From contig NZ_CP022989.1 in NCBI RefSeq assembly GCF_002278075.1, positions 2,604,001 to 2,668,000 of the forward strand: a stretch of 64,000 nucleotides of DNA, in the 5' to 3' direction. Below the pieces are notes generated by a model. That model was not told the DNA's origin. It made no database searches and worked only from the letters and a program-made list of their open reading frames with translations. This stretch comes from Paraburkholderia aromaticivorans (lineage in GTDB: Bacteria; Pseudomonadota; Gammaproteobacteria; Burkholderiales; Burkholderiaceae). Shown in pieces: positions 44,995 through 55,205 of this stretch (the stretch's first letter is position 1; each line of letters begins with the position of its first letter). The position numbers were made by a program, and so were the translations under genes.

Positions 44995-46383
44995 TCAACG
45001 ATTGCGGCCGAAGTGGCGCTCACCTGCGCCGCCGCCCCAGTTGCCGGCACTTGCGCCGCGCTGCGCGCTGCCGCTTGTGTTGAGGCCGCCCAATGTGTGC
45101 GGCTGGCCGGCATTGTTTGCGCCGAGACCCTCCCGCGGGCGTTGCTGGCCACCGCCGTTCGCGCCGAGACCTTCCTGCGGGCGTTGCTGGCCACCGCCGT
45201 TTGCACCGAGTCCGCCGTGTGTGTGCTGCTGGCCGCCGCGGTCGGTGAGCGCGTCGCGGCTCGTCTGGCCGCGCAGCGTGTCCTGGCGCGCGGCGTTGCC
45301 ATCGCCGGCGCCGCGCAGCGCATTGTCGCGATTGACGTTTTGCGCGCGGTTCTGCAATTCGGGGTTTGCCGTGCCGCCGTGGTGGATCCCTTGCACGCGT
45401 TCACTCGCGCTGCCGCCCGGATTCTGTCCCGTGCGGTTCTGCAGGGTCTGCTGTGCCTGAGCGCGGGCGTTGTCGCGGCCGCGATACGCATCGCGCTGCG
45501 TGCCGCCGAGGTTGCCGTTCAGGTTGCGTTCGACATTCGCGTTGTGCACGTTGCGATTGACGTCGGTGTTGCGGTTCCAGTTCGTCGTGTTGCCGTTCAC
45601 ATTGAGCCGGTTGTTCACATTGATGTTGTTGTACCGGTTCACGTTGATATTGACGTCATGCGAGTTCCAGTTGAAACCGCCCCACAGCGCGTTCGCCACG
45701 GCGATGCCCGTGCCGAACGCGAGGCCTGCCGCGAAGCTGGTGGCGATGGTGTAACCGGGCGGCGGCGGTACATACACCGGCGGATACGCGGGATAGGGCC
45801 ACACGCCGTAGACCACCGTGGGGTTGTAGGTCGGCACGTACACCACCTGCGGGTTGACCGGCACGATCTGAATCGTGCTCTGCTCGACCACGACCGTTTG
45901 CTGCGCAGTCGTTTTCAGACTGCCCGCCGCTTGCGCTTGCCTGCGCAGACGCTGCACGGAGTCCATCACGTCATTGGGCTGGGCGAGGAACGCGGTGCCC
46001 AGTTGCGAGACCCAATCGGCTTTCGATGCCATGGTGGCGAGCACCTGCGGGAACGCGACGAGTGACTGCACGCTCGCGTCCCACGGCTCGGACGCGACGG
46101 CTCTGACCGCATCGTCGCCTTGCAGCCTGGAGTTGGCGTGCGACCATGCGGCCGCCGCCCGCACGTCCTGCGGGAAGGTCGAGGCCATCAGCACCTGCGC
46201 GAGCAGGGCGTCGGGATAAAGGGCGACGGGAGCGGCCAGCGAATCGAGTTGCTGGTTCGACATTCTGGCGGCGCCTTGCGCATGGACGACGCCCGGCCCG
46301 GCAAGTCCAGCCACGAGCGGGGCGCCGGCAAGGACGGCGCAGACAAACAACACACGCGAGCGGTGTGCTCCGGATCGTTTCAC
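44995..46383 (-). CDS. DUF3300 family envelope protein with Asn/Gly/Gln-rich tail
   Basis: A 462-residue protein starting at a GTG (46383) behind GGGAGAAATTCATC. A signal peptide of about 35 residues ends in VHAQG. The DUF3300 domain follows: LDSLAAPVALYPDALLAQVL, MASTFPQDVRAAAAWSHAN, then a Val/Pro region VPVNPQVVYVPTYNPTVVYG. A hydrophobic glycine-rich stretch (SFAAGLAFGTGIAVANALWG) may insert in a membrane. The last about 220 residues are low-complexity, first Asn/Val (DVNINVNRYNNINVN), then Gln/Arg/Gly with 14-residue repeats. The partner DUF2950 gene is 20 bp downstream. The function is unknown. Confidence 0.85.
   Translation of the reverse strand: MKRSGAHRSRVLFVCAVLAGAPLVAGLAGPGVVHAQGAARMSNQQLDSLAAPVALYPDALLAQVLMASTFPQDVRAAAAWSHANSRLQGDDAVRAVASEPWDASVQSLVAFPQVLATMASKADWVSQLGTAFLAQPNDVMDSVQRLRRQAQAAGSLKTTAQQTVVVEQSTIQIVPVNPQVVYVPTYNPTVVYGVWPYPAYPPVYVPPPPGYTIATSFAAGLAFGTGIAVANALWGGFNWNSHDVNINVNRYNNINVNNRLNVNGNTTNWNRNTDVNRNVHNANVERNLNGNLGGTQRDAYRGRDNARAQAQQTLQNRTGQNPGGSASERVQGIHHGGTANPELQNRAQNVNRDNALRGAGDGNAARQDTLRGQTSRDALTDRGGQQHTHGGLGANGGGQQRPQEGLGANGGGQQRPREGLGANNAGQPHTLGGLNTSGSAQRGASAGNWGGGAGERHFGRNR
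45079..45246. repeat. Four 42-bp tandem units inside the DUF3300 gene
   Basis: A 42-bp unit repeats in frame (anchors GCCGAGACC at 45121 and 45163, ACCGAG at 45205), encoding GGQQRPxEGLGANG-like 14-residue repeats. The two central copies are nearly identical, which suggests recent duplication. Confidence 0.8.
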
Positions 46384-46830
46384 GATGAATTTCTCCCGGT
46401 GGTGTTGATAAGACGCGACGTTGGTGCGCAACACGGGCTGCGTCGGTTCGCCGCGATGGAAATTCGCAAGGAAGTGGCAAGGAGTGGTGAAGCGAGCGGC
46501 TGTCCGGTTGGCCGTCAAAGCGCTCGGCGAACACGATGCTACGAAACGGACACGTTCGAGCCTGTCCGATTGTTTCGCACCACTAGGCGATTCAGCGTGC
46601 GGTTTTTTGCAGCACGTCGTTCCCGCGGGCAGCGCTCTATCGGCGCAATCCGCTAAGGAGTTCTGCGTAAATTAAAGGGTGCGGATCAGTCCGTCAATCT
46701 TGTCTGAGGAAAGAAATTGTTGCGCAATAGTGTAAGCGGTTGCTGAGTAATGCGTACTATTTGCTGTTCGCTGCGTCGATTTGGCGCAGTTCGAGGGGAT
46801 GGTCGAACGGAGCGCTGCGCGGAAATATCA
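46384..46830. other. Intergenic region upstream of the DUF3300 gene
   Basis: No supported gene. The stretch 46660-46770 is AT-richer than its surroundings and probably holds the promoter of the DUF3300-DUF2950 operon. Confidence 0.4.
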
Positions 46831-47101
46831 GGCGGCGGAGCGTGAGGCTGTGAGCAAAATGGCGGGCGTGGCAGCGTGAGGCGGTAAGCGAAATAGCAGG
46901 CGGGGAAGCGTGAGGCTGCGAGAGGACTAACAGACGAGGACGGTGATGCGGCGAGCGGAATGGACAGGCGGGGCAGCGTCAGCCGTCGAGCGGAATATCA
47001 CGCGGGGCAGCGTCCGCCGGTCAGAGAACTAACTGGCGGGAAACGCGAGGCGATCAGAGAAATTGCAGGCGGGAAGGAGGGAAGCGGTGAGGCGCATGAC
47101 A
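46831..47101. repeat. Degenerate 34-bp tandem repeat, eight units
   Basis: Units of 33-35 bp begin at 46831, 46864, 46899, 46933, 46967, 47001, 47035 and 47068. An approximate consensus is GGCGGGGAAGCGTGAGG then CGGCGAGCGAAATAGCA. A weaker unit precedes them at 46797. The units abut without spacers and have drifted considerably. It lies in the non-coding gap between the DUF3300 gene and the FixJ-like gene. Confidence 0.8.
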
Positions 47102-47119
47102 GGTGCGGAGGGCGAGACG

Positions 47120-47144
47120 GGCCGGACTCATCGATAGTCCGGCC
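47120..47144. other. Perfect 9-bp hairpin downstream of the FixJ-like gene
   Basis: GGCCGGACT (47120-47128) and AGTCCGGCC (47136-47144) frame CATCGAT. It follows the regulator gene on the minus strand, but without a T-tract. Confidence 0.5.
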
Positions 47145-47218
47145 ATTGCTACGCGCTCACTTTTCTGGCGGCGACTCCCGCGAGGAGATGTCCTCCGGGG
47201 CATACCGCCGGGCGCGGC

Positions 47219-47863
47219 TTATTGCGCCGGTTGCGGCTTGTTCGACAGCGCGAGTCGCAGCAGATCGGCGACCGTGTTGACGTTGAGCTTTTCCATGATG
47301 TTCGCGCGGTGCGCTTCGACCGTCTTGATGCTGATGCCGAGGTCGTCGGCGATCTGCTTGTTCAGGCGGCCCGCGATGATGCGTTCGAGCACCTGATGCT
47401 CGCGCGCCGTCAGCTTGCCCAGACGCTCGGCGGCGGCGCGCTGCTGCTGCACGCTGCTGCTTTCACTGCGCGCCTTGTCGAGCATGCGCTCGACCAGCTT
47501 GCGCAACTCGGCTTCGTCGAACGGCTTTTCGATGAAATCCATCGCGCCTTTTTTCATCGTGGACACGGCCATCGGCACGTCGCCGTGGCCCGTCACGAAG
47601 ATGATCGGCAGCGACGCGTTGTCGGCGATCAGGCGTTCCTGCAACTCGAGCCCGCTCATGCCGGACATCCGCACGTCGAGGATCAGGCAGGCGATCTGGC
47701 CCGGATGCGTGTGCGGCTGCCATGCGTCGATGAACTGCTCGGCGCTGGAGAAGCATTGCACGCGGTAGCCGTTCGCCTCCAGCAGCCAGCGCAGCGAATC
47801 TCGCACGGCCTCGTCGTCGTCGACGACAAAGACAGTTTCCTGTGTGGTGACTGGGCTGTTCAT
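47219..47863 (-). CDS. FixJ/LuxR-type response regulator
   Basis: A 214-residue two-component regulator. The receiver domain has the acidic pair VVDDDE, phospho-acceptor Asp63 (LILDVRMSGMSG), Thr in VTGHGD and Lys in IEKPFDE. The C-terminal LuxR-type helix-turn-helix is LTAREHQVLERIIAGRLNKQ followed by IADDLGISIKTVEAHRANIM. It overlaps the upstream kinase gene by ATGA, so they are translated together and form a cognate pair. The target genes are unknown. The pyruvate dehydrogenase operon diverges on the other side of the kinase and is a candidate. Confidence 0.92.
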   Translation of the reverse strand: MNSPVTTQETVFVVDDDEAVRDSLRWLLEANGYRVQCFSSAEQFIDAWQPHTHPGQIACLILDVRMSGMSGLELQERLIADNASLPIIFVTGHGDVPMAVSTMKKGAMDFIEKPFDEAELRKLVERMLDKARSESSSVQQQRAAAERLGKLTAREHQVLERIIAGRLNKQIADDLGISIKTVEAHRANIMEKLNVNTVADLLRLALSNKPQPAQ

Positions 47864-50376
47864 AGCTCTCCCGTAACGGTTTGTGGTGTCGGCGCCTGTG
47901 ACCCGCCGTTGCTCGGGCCGTCAGGCTCTCCAATTGGCAGACTGCAATGGAACGTGGCGCCCGTGATATGGCCGTCGGATTCGACGTTGTTGACCACCCA
48001 CAGACGACCGCGGTGCGATTCGATAATCGAACGGCAAATATTCAGCCCCATGCCCATACCGTCGGACTTGGTGCTGTAAAACGGTTCGAACAGCCGCTCG
48101 GCTGTTGCTTCGTCGACGCCCGGTCCCTGGTCGACGACGCTGATGCAGACAAACCCGCCTTCCAGCCGCACGACCACGCGGATCACCGGGTCGACCGCGT
48201 TCGGACGGGCTTCGGCCATCGCTTCGGCGCCGTTCTTCAGCAGGTTGACCAGCACCTGCTCGATCAGCACCGGATCGACGTAGATCACCGGCAGGCGCGC
48301 GCGCAGATCCGTGACGATGCGAATGCGGCGCTTCCTCGCTTCGATTTCCGCCAGACCGACCGCGTCCGCGACGATGTCGGCCACGCGGGTGGCCTGGCGC
48401 TTCGGCTCGCTGCGCTTCACGAACTCGCGAATGCGCTTGATGATCATGCCGGCGCGCACCGCCTGCTGGGCCGTCTTTTCGAGCACGGGCAGCAGATTGT
48501 CAGGCGTCGTCCGACCGGATTTAACCAGTGCGACGGTTCCGGAGCAATAGTTATTGATCGCGGCGAGCGGCTGGTTCAACTCGTGGGCGAGCGACGAGGC
48601 CATTTCGCCCATCGTCATCAGACGGCTGGTGAACTGCAGCTTTTCGTCCTGCTGGCGCGACAATTCCTGAGCCTGCTTGCGCGTGGTGATGTCGGTCGCG
48701 ATCTGCATTTGCGCGAGGTGGCCGTCCACCCACTGGATGTACTGGCGGCGCACTTCGAACCACTTCTGAATGCTTTGCACGTAAACTTCCTGCGCATCGG
48801 CGGTGCTTTCGGTCAACGCCGCGGCGGGCAGCCCGGCGTAGGTATCCACCATATCGATCGAATCGGACGACGCCTGTGCGCTATCGAACCCGCCGCCCGC
48901 CAATTCCAGATGACCGTCCGGGCGAATCCCGAAGAGGTGGCGGTAATAGCGGTTGGCGAACAGCAGTTCGGCCTCGTCGGCGGCCAGCACGGACACGGCG
49001 GCGTCGAGGCTTTCGAGCACGGTGGTGAAGCGCTCGTGCGCGGCGGCGAGCTCTTCGCGCGCGCGTTTCGGTTCGGTGATGTCGGTCATCGACGACATCC
49101 AGCCGGTCTGGCGGCCCGAACTGTCGATCAGCGGCGAGACGTACAGACGCGCATGGAACAGCGACCCGTCCTTGCGGCGCACCCGCAATTCGAAGCCCGA
49201 TGAGGGCGCCTTGCCGCGCAGCGTCATGTCGAGTTGGCGCTGCATTTCGGGGTAAGCGTCGCGCGGCCAGTAGGCGAACGGCGCGTTCTTGCCGACCAGA
49301 TCGCTTTCATCCCAGCCGGTCATGCGGCAAAACGCCGGATTGACGTGGGTGATGCGCCCGTGCATGTCGAGCACGCGCATGCCGATCAGCACCGAGTTTT
49401 CCATCGCGCGGCGGAAGAACGCTTCGGCGTATAGCGCCTGCTGCGCCTCGAAGCGTTGCCGCGTGTGCTTCCACAAGCTCCACAGGCTCCACAACACGAA
49501 ACAGGACAGGCCCGCCACCAGCCACACGAGCGTGTTGTTGGTGAAGTTGGTCATCTGCGGGAACGCGTAGACGCGCACCGAGACGCCCTGGCCCGGCGGG
49601 TCCAGCGGCAGGTCGTAGAACATGTCGCGCGGCAGGCGCGGGCGGGTCGACGTGGTGGTCAACTCGCGGTTGTTCACGTCGATGATCGAGATTTTGTATT
49701 TCGCCGAGAGTTCGGGCGGGATGTCGTGCTTGAGGATCCCTTCCACCGAGAACACCGCGGCGATCGTGCCGAGGAAGTCGCGGTCGCGGAACACCGGCGT
49801 TTGCAGCGTGATGTAGCCGTTGCCGAGGTCGTCGTAGATGAGCGGCGAATAAACCTGGCGGCGCGTGTTGCGCGCCTCGGCGAACGCGGCTTTGACGGCT
49901 TCGTCCATCTGCGTGTCGTTCGGGCGGGCGAGCCGCTGGCCGAACACGGGCAGCGCGGTATTCGGCCAGCGCGGCTGCTGCTGGCTCGTGTACCAGTTCA
50001 TGTAGAGGATCTCGGGATGCCCCTGCATGATGTCGGTGGTGGACACCTGGAACGAATGCGGATCGGCGTGGCCGGCCACCAGATCGCGCGCGAGCGCCTG
50101 GATTTGCTCCTGCGCGCCGGTCATGGAAAGGCGGATCTGCTGCTGCGCCCACGCGACGTTACGGTAAAGCGTGTCTTCCTGCTGTTGCTGTTCGCGCCGG
50201 TTCAGACTCCACAGAATCAGACTCATGACGACCAGAAAAACCAGGATCGACAGGAGCGGCGTGAGCAAATAGGAATTGGACCACCATGGCCCATGGTGCC
50301 AGCGGGAGGACGGCGTCGAATCCGCCGGCGAACCGGCGGTGCGCGCCGAGCGTGCGAAAAGCCGTTCGGTCAACAT
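47860..50376 (-). CDS. Membrane PAS-domain histidine kinase (DctB/FixL-like)
   Basis: An 838-residue sensor. Two membrane spans (about 37-58 and 282-301) bracket a periplasmic domain of about 220 residues, a CHASE/dCache-like sensor containing YSPLIYDDLGNGYITLQTPV. Two PAS domains follow (about 320-440 and 445-570), then HisKA with His598 in MGEMASSLAHELNQPLAAIN. The ATPase domain has NLLKNGAEAM, DQGPGVD and SDGMGMGLNICRS. The HisKA/ATPase half is of the FixL/DctB type. I chose the ATG at 50376; 50385 is an equally possible start. The ligand is unknown. It is co-translated with the FixJ-like regulator. Confidence 0.9.
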   Translation of the reverse strand: MLTERLFARSARTAGSPADSTPSSRWHHGPWWSNSYLLTPLLSILVFLVVMSLILWSLNRREQQQQEDTLYRNVAWAQQQIRLSMTGAQEQIQALARDLVAGHADPHSFQVSTTDIMQGHPEILYMNWYTSQQQPRWPNTALPVFGQRLARPNDTQMDEAVKAAFAEARNTRRQVYSPLIYDDLGNGYITLQTPVFRDRDFLGTIAAVFSVEGILKHDIPPELSAKYKISIIDVNNRELTTTSTRPRLPRDMFYDLPLDPPGQGVSVRVYAFPQMTNFTNNTLVWLVAGLSCFVLWSLWSLWKHTRQRFEAQQALYAEAFFRRAMENSVLIGMRVLDMHGRITHVNPAFCRMTGWDESDLVGKNAPFAYWPRDAYPEMQRQLDMTLRGKAPSSGFELRVRRKDGSLFHARLYVSPLIDSSGRQTGWMSSMTDITEPKRAREELAAAHERFTTVLESLDAAVSVLAADEAELLFANRYYRHLFGIRPDGHLELAGGGFDSAQASSDSIDMVDTYAGLPAAALTESTADAQEVYVQSIQKWFEVRRQYIQWVDGHLAQMQIATDITTRKQAQELSRQQDEKLQFTSRLMTMGEMASSLAHELNQPLAAINNYCSGTVALVKSGRTTPDNLLPVLEKTAQQAVRAGMIIKRIREFVKRSEPKRQATRVADIVADAVGLAEIEARKRRIRIVTDLRARLPVIYVDPVLIEQVLVNLLKNGAEAMAEARPNAVDPVIRVVVRLEGGFVCISVVDQGPGVDEATAERLFEPFYSTKSDGMGMGLNICRSIIESHRGRLWVVNNVESDGHITGATFHCSLPIGEPDGPSNGGSQAPTPQTVTGEL

Positions 50377-50545
50377 GCGTGGCATTGTAGCGCAGCGCGT
50401 AGCTAGCAAATGGCGCAAAAAAGCGCTGAAAGTACCTTTAATCGGCGCAAACTAGCCGACGTATCCGTCGATCGGCAGTCAAATCAGGTTGCGTCGCAAC
50501 AATTTTTCGCATTGTGAGAGTGAATCTCGTAATTCGAAAATTTTG

Positions 50546-50575
50546 TTGCGCGGACGTCGGGACCCTTATTACAAT
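50546..50575 (+). promoter_or_regulatory. Candidate promoter of the pyruvate dehydrogenase operon
   Basis: TTGCGC, an 18-bp spacer and TACAAT lie about 75 bp upstream of the aceE start. Confidence 0.45.
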
Positions 50576-50651
50576 CGGCCGAAGCTGCCGCGGCCGTGCT
50601 TCGTCCGCGTCGTCTGTTCAAAGAGCGTTCCTCTACATCCAGGAGACGAGC

Positions 50652-53348
50652 ATGTCCGCTGTACCCGACGAAGTCATGAAATATGTCGCTGCTGAAAAAG
50701 ACGACGATCCCCAGGAAACCGGCGAATGGCTTGAAGCGCTGGATGGCGTGATTTCTGCTGTGGGCCCAGATCGCGCTCACTACCTGATCGAGAAACAGAT
50801 CGAATTCGCCCGCGTGCATGGCGAACACCTGCCGTTCTCCGCCAACACGCCGTACATCAACACGATTCCCGTTTCGCGCCAGGCGAAGATCCCCGGCGAT
50901 CAGGACATCGAACACCGTATCCGCTCGTATACCCGCTGGAACGCCATTGCCATGGTGCTGCGCGCCGGCAAGGAAACCAACGTCGGCGGCCACATCGCCT
51001 CGTTCGCGTCGGCCGCCACGCTGTACGACGTCGGCTACAACCACTTCTGGCATGCGCCGTCCGTTGAACATGGCGGCGATCTCGTGTTCGTGCAGGGCCA
51101 CTCGTCGCCGGGTGTGTACTCGCGCGCGTTCCTGCTCGGCCGCCTGACCGAGAACCAGCTCGACAACTTCCGCCAGGAAGTGGGCGGAGAGGGCATCTCG
51201 TCGTACCCGCACCCGTGGCTGATGCCGGACTTCTGGCAATTCCCGACCGTCTCGATGGGCCTCGGCCCGATCATGGCGATCTATCAGGCGCGCTTCATGA
51301 AGTACATGCAGGCGCGCGGCATTGCGAAGACCGACGGCCGCAAGGTCTGGGCCTTCCTCGGCGACGGCGAAACGGACGAACCGGAATCGCTCGGCGCGAT
51401 CGGCATGGCCGGCCGTGAACGCCTGGACAACCTCGTGTTCGTGATCAACTGCAATCTGCAGCGCCTCGACGGTCCGGTGCGCGGCAACGGCAAGATCATC
51501 CAGGAGCTGGAAAGCGAATTCCGCGGCGCGGGCTGGAACGTCATCAAGGTCATCTGGGGCAGCCGCTGGGATGCACTGTTCCAGCGCGACAAATCGGGCG
51601 CGCTCATGCGCCGCATGATGGAAGTGGTCGACGGCGAATACCAGACGTACAAGTCGGAGTCGGGCGCGTATGTGCGCGAACACTTCTTCAACACGCCGGA
51701 ACTGAAGGCGCTGGTCGCCGAATGGTCGGACGAGGAAATCTGGAACCTGAACCGCGGCGGCCACGATCCGCACAAGATCTACGCAGCGTTCCAGGAAGCG
51801 TCGAATTCGAAGGGGCAGCCGACCGTCATTCTCGCGAAGACGATCAAGGGCTACGGCATGGGCGAAGCCGGCCAGGCCATGAACATCACCCACCAGCAGA
51901 AAAAGCTGCACGTCGATCAGCTGAAGAAATTCCGCGACCAGTTCCGCCTGCCGATCTCCGACGAGGAGATCGTCAACGTGCCGTACCTCAAGTTCGAAGA
52001 CGGTTCGAAGGAACTCGAGTACATGCGCGCTCGCCGCCAGGACCTCGGCGGCTATCTGCCGGCGCGTCGCCAGAAGGCCGAATCGCTGCCGGTGCCGGAA
52101 CTGTCGGCATTCGAGCCGCTGCTCAAGGGCACGGGCGAAGGCCGCGAGATCTCCACGACCATGGCGTTCGTGCGGATCCTGAACATCCTGCTGAAGGACA
52201 AGGCGCTCGGCAAACGCATCGTGCCGATCGTGCCGGACGAGTCGCGTACCTTCGGTATGGAAGGCCTGTTCCGTCAGATCGGTATCTGGAATCAGGAAGG
52301 CCAGAAGTACGTGCCGGAAGATTCCGATCAACTGATGTTCTACCGTGAGTCGGAAACCGGTCAGATCCTGCAGGAAGGCATCAACGAAGCCGGTGGTATG
52401 TGTGACTGGATCGCGGCCGCGACGTCGTACTCGACGCACGGCGAGATCATGATCCCGTTCTACATCTTCTACTCGATGTTCGGCTTCCAGCGTATCGGCG
52501 ACCTCGCATGGGCAGCGGGCGACATGCGTTCGCGCGGCTTCCTGCTGGGTGGTACGGCCGGCCGCACCACGCTGAACGGCGAAGGTCTGCAACATGAAGA
52601 CGGCCACTCGCTGCTGTGGGCGGCTTCGGTGCCGAACTGCATCAGCTACGACCCGACATTCGGTTACGAGCTCGCGGTCATCATGCGGGACGGCCTGCGC
52701 CGCATGGTCGCGGATCAGGAAGACGTGTACTACTACATCACGGTGATGAACGAGAACTACGAGCACCCGGCGATTCCGCAGGGCGACTCGGTGGCTGACG
52801 ACATCATCAAGGGCATGTACTCGTTCCGCAAGGCCGAAGCGGACAAGAAGGCGCCGCGCGTGCAACTGATGGGCGCGGGCACGATCTTCAACGAAGTGAT
52901 CGCCGCCGCCGACCTGCTGAAGAACGACTGGGGCGTCGCCGCCGATTTGTGGAGCGTGCCGAGCTTCACCGAACTCGCGCGCGAAGGCCACGAAGTGCAG
53001 CGCTGGAACCTGCTGCACCCGACCGAAGAGAAGAAGCTCTCGCACGTCGAGAAGCTGCTCAAGGACGCGCAAGGTCCGGTCATCGCCTCGACCGACTACG
53101 TGCGTGCGCTGACCGAGCAGATCCGCGCGTTCGTGCCGCAGAAGTTCGTCGTGCTGGGCACGGATGGCTACGGTCGTTCGGACACGCGTGAAAAGCTGCG
53201 CCACTTCTTCGAGGTCGACCGCTACTGGGTCACGGTTGCCGCGTTGAATGCACTGGCAGACGAAGGCACGATCGAACGCAAGGTCGTCGCCGAGGCGCTC
53301 AAGAAATACAACCTTGATCCCGCCAAACCCAACCCGATGACCGTCTAA
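50652..53348 (+). CDS. aceE: Pyruvate dehydrogenase E1 (homodimeric type)
   Basis: An 898-residue thiamine-diphosphate enzyme that decarboxylates pyruvate and passes the acetyl group to the E2 lipoyl domain. It is the single-chain E1 of gammaproteobacterial/betaproteobacterial type (E. coli 887). [24 protein letters not shown] lies in the active-site region. The ThDP motif is [10 protein letters not shown] to [15 protein letters not shown], and [10 protein letters not shown] with HEDGHSLL comes from the second domain. AGGAGA is located 6 bases before the ATG at 50652. It is first of aceE-aceF-lpdA. Confidence 0.97.
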   Translation: MSAVPDEVMKYVAAEKDDDPQETGEWLEALDGVISAVGPDRAHYLIEKQIEFARVHGEHLPFSANTPYINTIPVSRQAKIPGDQDIEHRIRSYTRWNAIAMVLRAGKETNVGGHIASFASAATLYDVGYNHFWHAPSVEHGGDLVFVQGHSSPGVYSRAFLLGRLTENQLDNFRQEVGGEGISSYPHPWLMPDFWQFPTVSMGLGPIMAIYQARFMKYMQARGIAKTDGRKVWAFLGDGETDEPESLGAIGMAGRERLDNLVFVINCNLQRLDGPVRGNGKIIQELESEFRGAGWNVIKVIWGSRWDALFQRDKSGALMRRMMEVVDGEYQTYKSESGAYVREHFFNTPELKALVAEWSDEEIWNLNRGGHDPHKIYAAFQEASNSKGQPTVILAKTIKGYGMGEAGQAMNITHQQKKLHVDQLKKFRDQFRLPISDEEIVNVPYLKFEDGSKELEYMRARRQDLGGYLPARRQKAESLPVPELSAFEPLLKGTGEGREISTTMAFVRILNILLKDKALGKRIVPIVPDESRTFGMEGLFRQIGIWNQEGQKYVPEDSDQLMFYRESETGQILQEGINEAGGMCDWIAAATSYSTHGEIMIPFYIFYSMFGFQRIGDLAWAAGDMRSRGFLLGGTAGRTTLNGEGLQHEDGHSLLWAASVPNCISYDPTFGYELAVIMRDGLRRMVADQEDVYYYITVMNENYEHPAIPQGDSVADDIIKGMYSFRKAEADKKAPRVQLMGAGTIFNEVIAAADLLKNDWGVAADLWSVPSFTELAREGHEVQRWNLLHPTEEKKLSHVEKLLKDAQGPVIASTDYVRALTEQIRAFVPQKFVVLGTDGYGRSDTREKLRHFFEVDRYWVTVAALNALADEGTIERKVVAEALKKYNLDPAKPNPMTV

Positions 53349-53434
53349 GGCATCCTTCCCCGTGTGCCGTGGCGTGCGCGCCCGCCCCTGATCGACAGGG
53401 GCCGGGCGCGTGCGCGGCCCAGGAGACACTAACA

Positions 53435-55084
53435 ATGAGTCAAGCGATCGAAGTCAAGGTGCCGGATATCGGCGATTACAAGGACATCCCTGTGATCGAG
53501 GTGCTGGTGAAGGCGGGTGACACCGTCGAGAAAGAGCAATCGCTCGTTACACTGGAATCCGACAAGGCGACCATGGACGTGCCGAGCTCGGCCGCCGGCG
53601 TCGTCAAGGAAGTGAAGGTCAAGGTCGGCGACAACGTGTCGGAAGGTTCGTTGATCGTCGTGCTGGAAGGCGCTGCAGGCGGCGCGGCTGCGCCCGCTCC
53701 GGCGCCTGCCGCCGCGCCTGCTCCGGCTGCCGCGCCGGCTGCCGCGCCGGCTCCCGCTCCCGCTGCGAGCGGCGGCGGCCTGCAGGAAGTCAAAGTGCCG
53801 GATATCGGCGACTACAAAGACATTCCCGTGATCGAAGTCGCGGTGAAGGTCGGCGACCGCGTCGAGAAAGAGCAGTCGCTGGTGACGCTCGAATCCGACA
53901 AGGCGACCATGGACGTGCCGAGCTCGGCCGCCGGCATCGTCAAGGAACTGAAGGTCAAGGTCGGCGACACCGTATCGGAAGGCTCGGTGATCGTCGTGGT
54001 CGAAACGGAAGGCGGCGCGGCCGCGCCGGCTCCGGCAGCGAAGCAGGAACCCGTCGAGAAGCCGTCCGATGCACCGGCGACTCCATCGCCGGCTCCGGCG
54101 GCGCCGTCGGCGCTCGCTATGGCGCCGGTGATTCCGGCCGGCGAAGGCGGCGCGCGTCACGCGAGCCATGCCTCGCCGTCCGTGCGCAAGTTCGCGCGCG
54201 AACTCGGCGTCGACGTGACGCAGGTGCAGGGCACGGGTCCGAAGGGCCGCATTACGCAAGCCGACGTGACCGCCTTCATCAAGGGCGTGATGACCGGCCA
54301 GCGTGCGGCGCCGGCCGGTGCCGCGGCTCCGGCTGCCGCGGGTGGCGGCGAGTTGAACCTGCTGCCGTGGCCGAAGATCGACTTCACCAAGTTCGGTCCG
54401 ATCGATCCGAAGCCGCTGTCGCGCATCAAGAAGATTTCGGGCGCGAATCTGCATCGCAACTGGGTGATGATTCCGCACGTCACGAACAATGACGAAGCGG
54501 ACATCACGGAGCTCGAAGCGCTGCGCGTGCAGTTGAACAAGGAAAACGAAAAGGCCGGCGTGAAGATCACGATGCTGGCGTTCGTGATCAAGGCCGTCGT
54601 CTCGGCCCTGAAGAAATTCCCGACTTTCAACGCGAGCCTCGACGGCGACAACCTCGTGTTCAAGCAGTATTTCCACGTGGGTTTTGCCGCCGATACGCCG
54701 AACGGTCTGGTGGTTCCGGTGATTCGCGACGCGGACAAGAAGGGTCTGGTCGAGATCGCGAAGGAAATGACGGATCTGTCGAAGGCCGCGCGCGACGGCA
54801 AGCTGAAGCCGGATCAGATGCAGGGCGGTTGCTTCTCGATTTCGTCGCTGGGCGGAATTGGCGGCACGAACTTCACGCCGATCATCAACGCGCCTGAAGT
54901 CGCCATTCTCGGCCTGTCGCGCGGTGCGATGAAGCCGGTGTGGGACGGCAAGCAGTTTGTGCCGCGCCTGATGCTGCCGCTGTCTTTGTCGTATGACCAT
55001 CGCGTTATCGACGGGGCGGAAGCCGCGCGCTTCAATGCGTATCTGGGTGCGATTCTTGCCGATTTCCGGCGTGTGATTCTTTGA
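53435..55084 (+). CDS. aceF: Pyruvate dehydrogenase E2, dihydrolipoamide acetyltransferase
   Basis: A 549-residue E2 core protein. Two lipoyl domains (about 4-78 and 120-193) carry the lipoylated lysine in [17 protein letters not shown], first at Lys44. Ala/Pro-rich swinging linkers separate them. The E1/E3-binding domain is at about 245-285 ([20 protein letters not shown]). The acetyltransferase domain (about 310-549) ends with the catalytic [15 protein letters not shown]. The two lipoyl domains are almost identical, pointing to internal duplication. AGGAGA lies upstream of the ATG at 53435. It follows aceE by 86 bp. Confidence 0.97.
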   Translation: MSQAIEVKVPDIGDYKDIPVIEVLVKAGDTVEKEQSLVTLESDKATMDVPSSAAGVVKEVKVKVGDNVSEGSLIVVLEGAAGGAAAPAPAPAAAPAPAAAPAAAPAPAPAASGGGLQEVKVPDIGDYKDIPVIEVAVKVGDRVEKEQSLVTLESDKATMDVPSSAAGIVKELKVKVGDTVSEGSVIVVVETEGGAAAPAPAAKQEPVEKPSDAPATPSPAPAAPSALAMAPVIPAGEGGARHASHASPSVRKFARELGVDVTQVQGTGPKGRITQADVTAFIKGVMTGQRAAPAGAAAPAAAGGGELNLLPWPKIDFTKFGPIDPKPLSRIKKISGANLHRNWVMIPHVTNNDEADITELEALRVQLNKENEKAGVKITMLAFVIKAVVSALKKFPTFNASLDGDNLVFKQYFHVGFAADTPNGLVVPVIRDADKKGLVEIAKEMTDLSKAARDGKLKPDQMQGGCFSISSLGGIGGTNFTPIINAPEVAILGLSRGAMKPVWDGKQFVPRLMLPLSLSYDHRVIDGAEAARFNAYLGAILADFRRVIL

Positions 55085-55205
55085 TCGTGGTTTGAGGTCA
55101 GGTTGCAGGCGCGGGTTACCTGGGTTGCCCAGGCTTGCCTCGCGTGATCCGCGTCTGTCCGTTTGCGTGCACCTCGTCAACGATCAATAAGAGAAGGGGA
55201 CACTA

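Noticed and set aside
46831..47101. CRISPR array
   Set aside because: The period is about 34 bp in total and the units abut without unique spacers; units are diverged, and no cas gene is near.
47120..47144. Intrinsic terminator of the FixJ-like gene
   Set aside because: The stem is perfect but neither strand has a T-tract; kept only as a hairpin.
50484..53435. 983-codon open frame opposite aceE
   Set aside because: Antisense shadow of the E1 gene, with the same low-information composition.
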